A stretch of 20,884 nt of DNA, taken from the NCBI GenBank assembly GCA_009602735.1, contig WELA01005328.1:1278261-1299144 (forward strand). Reading direction: 5' to 3'. Shown in pieces: positions 20,066-20,884 of this stretch. Below the pieces are notes generated by a model that saw only the letters and a list, made by a program, of their open reading frames with translations, was not told the origin of the DNA and did not search any database. The number at the start of each line of letters is the position of its first letter. Position 1 is the stretch's first letter. The DNA comes from Mesotaenium endlicherianum (Eukaryota > Streptophyta > Zygnematophyceae > Zygnematales > Mesotaeniaceae). Position numbers and translations under genes: made by a program.

Positions 20066-20088
20066 CTCCCCCCGCCCAGAGGGGGGAG
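20066..20088. repeat. Perfect C/G inverted repeat (8-bp arms)
   Basis: CTCCCCCC at 20066-20073 pairs with GGGGGGAG at 20081-20088 across a 7-nt loop. No T-run follows, so this is not a bacterial-type terminator. Confidence 0.85.
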
Positions 20089-20257
20089 GCCCAGCTGAGT
20101 GCCACCAGGCAACTTCCCGGCGGCTTGCTGCTCGCCGAGGCTGGAGCTCCATGTGCGCCGCCCAGGCACTTCCGAAGCCGGTCCTGCTGGGGGCGGCCTC
20201 TTGGGTAGGTTGAGCTCGCAAATCTCCAGCCCTCAACGCTTGGCAGAGGGCGACTCA

Positions 20258-20309
20258 CAGCAGCCAGGCAGCAGCCAGGCAGCCAGCCAGCAGTCCCGCT
20301 GCAGGCAGG
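20258..20309 (+). repeat. CAG/CCAG-rich repeat
   Basis: Interspersed CAGCAGCCAGG units give an imperfect short tandem repeat of about 50 bp. Confidence 0.85.
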
Positions 20310-20778
20310 GGCCAAGCCTGCTCTTCTACGAGCGCACTTTTGCTCTCCCGCGCTTTCCTTGCAGAAAGGCCTCAGCGCAAGGCACCCAGGGTCGATTTGC
20401 CGGCTTGCGATGGCTTGCAATCTGAGCTCTTCTGAGCTCTGCCACTGCGACCTGGTCCCAGGAGAGGGGGTTGATGGTCATCGCTGCTACGGTGGGACTA
20501 CGGACAAGACGACACTCTGGCAGAGGGGAGATGCCGAACAAGAAAGACTGCAGCTGACGCAGGGGAAAGATACAGATGGCAGCACGAGATGGACTGGTGG
20601 TGATGAGAATGGCAGCACCGAGTCACTTGGCGCAACTCAGATCTCAGGCCGGAGTGCAATTTATCCCCCCACATATTTGTGCCGCAAGGTTCCCCAGCAA
20701 CATGTTGGCGCTCTGGCACCATCCAACAAGTCTTCCCCTCTCCTCCTTCCTGTGATGTGTATATATGCATGCCTGCGT

Positions 20779-20829
20779 GAGTGTGTGTATGTGTATGTGT
20801 GTGTGTGCGCGGCGTGTGTGTATATGTGA
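20779..20829 (+). repeat. (GT)n-rich microsatellite
   Basis: This is an interrupted GT/GTAT run. The window ends soon after in a G9 run (20876-20884). Confidence 0.92.
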
Positions 20830-20884
20830 GTTTGAGGAAGGACGCCCTTGGGAAAGGCATCATGTGCATGCATTAGGGGGGGGG

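Larger units (their letters stand above)
19041..20884. other. Gene-poor GC-rich low-complexity region
   Basis: Many short open stretches on both strands overlap one another and are Ser/Arg/Pro/Gly-rich, as GC-rich noncoding DNA gives. None has a known motif. A small unknown gene or a long UTR of a neighbour to the right cannot be excluded. Confidence 0.5.

Overview
The window looks like nuclear DNA of a land plant, probably a seed-free one (bryophyte, lycophyte or fern). This placement is inference. It rests on a chromodomain-bearing Ty3/gypsy retrotransposon with a tRNA-iMet primer site, AT-rich spacers, GT/AG and AATAAA-type eukaryotic signals, and a long intronless GC-rich transporter gene. 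No bacterial operon structure, rRNA, tRNA gene or CRISPR array was seen.

Region 1 (1-11207) is a head-to-tail pair of one Ty3/gypsy chromovirus family, with a repeat period of exactly 6177 bp. Copy 1 enters from the left edge at the end of gag. It runs through a broken pol and a 3' noncoding tail to an LTR at 4525-5030. That LTR also serves as the 5' LTR of copy 2, which is complete: primer-binding site, gag (5068-6348), pol (6270-9935, about -1 relative to gag), 3' tail, polyG tract and 3' LTR (10702-11207). gag and pol of copy 2 are open and keep all recognisable catalytic residues. The gag/pol junction holds a textbook -1 frameshift heptamer (A AAA AAC) and a perfect 7-bp hairpin 10 nt downstream. 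Copy 1 pol carries a +1 T, a -1 G, an in-frame TAG and loss of the integrase catalytic Glu.

Region 2 (11208-about 12105) is the reverse transcriptase remnant of a different, older gypsy element, into which the array inserted. It has a stop codon and loses homology inside the RNase H region. From 12106 to about 15300 the DNA is AT-rich and has no convincing gene. A segment at about 13450-13860 looks like a solitary or degraded LTR, with TATA-like and AATAAA signals.

Region 3 (about 15800-19040) is the one host gene I can support: an NRAMP-family divalent metal transporter (16288-17838, 516 aa). Its reading frame has no intron, but a candidate 5'UTR intron lies just upstream. Its motifs resemble bacterial MntH-type NRAMP more than the usual plant NRAMP. 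A candidate poly(A) signal lies at 19018.

Region 4 (19041-20884) is gene-poor, GC-rich low-complexity DNA. It contains CAG-rich, CCTTCCTG and GT microsatellites, a C/G hairpin, and a G9 run at the right edge.
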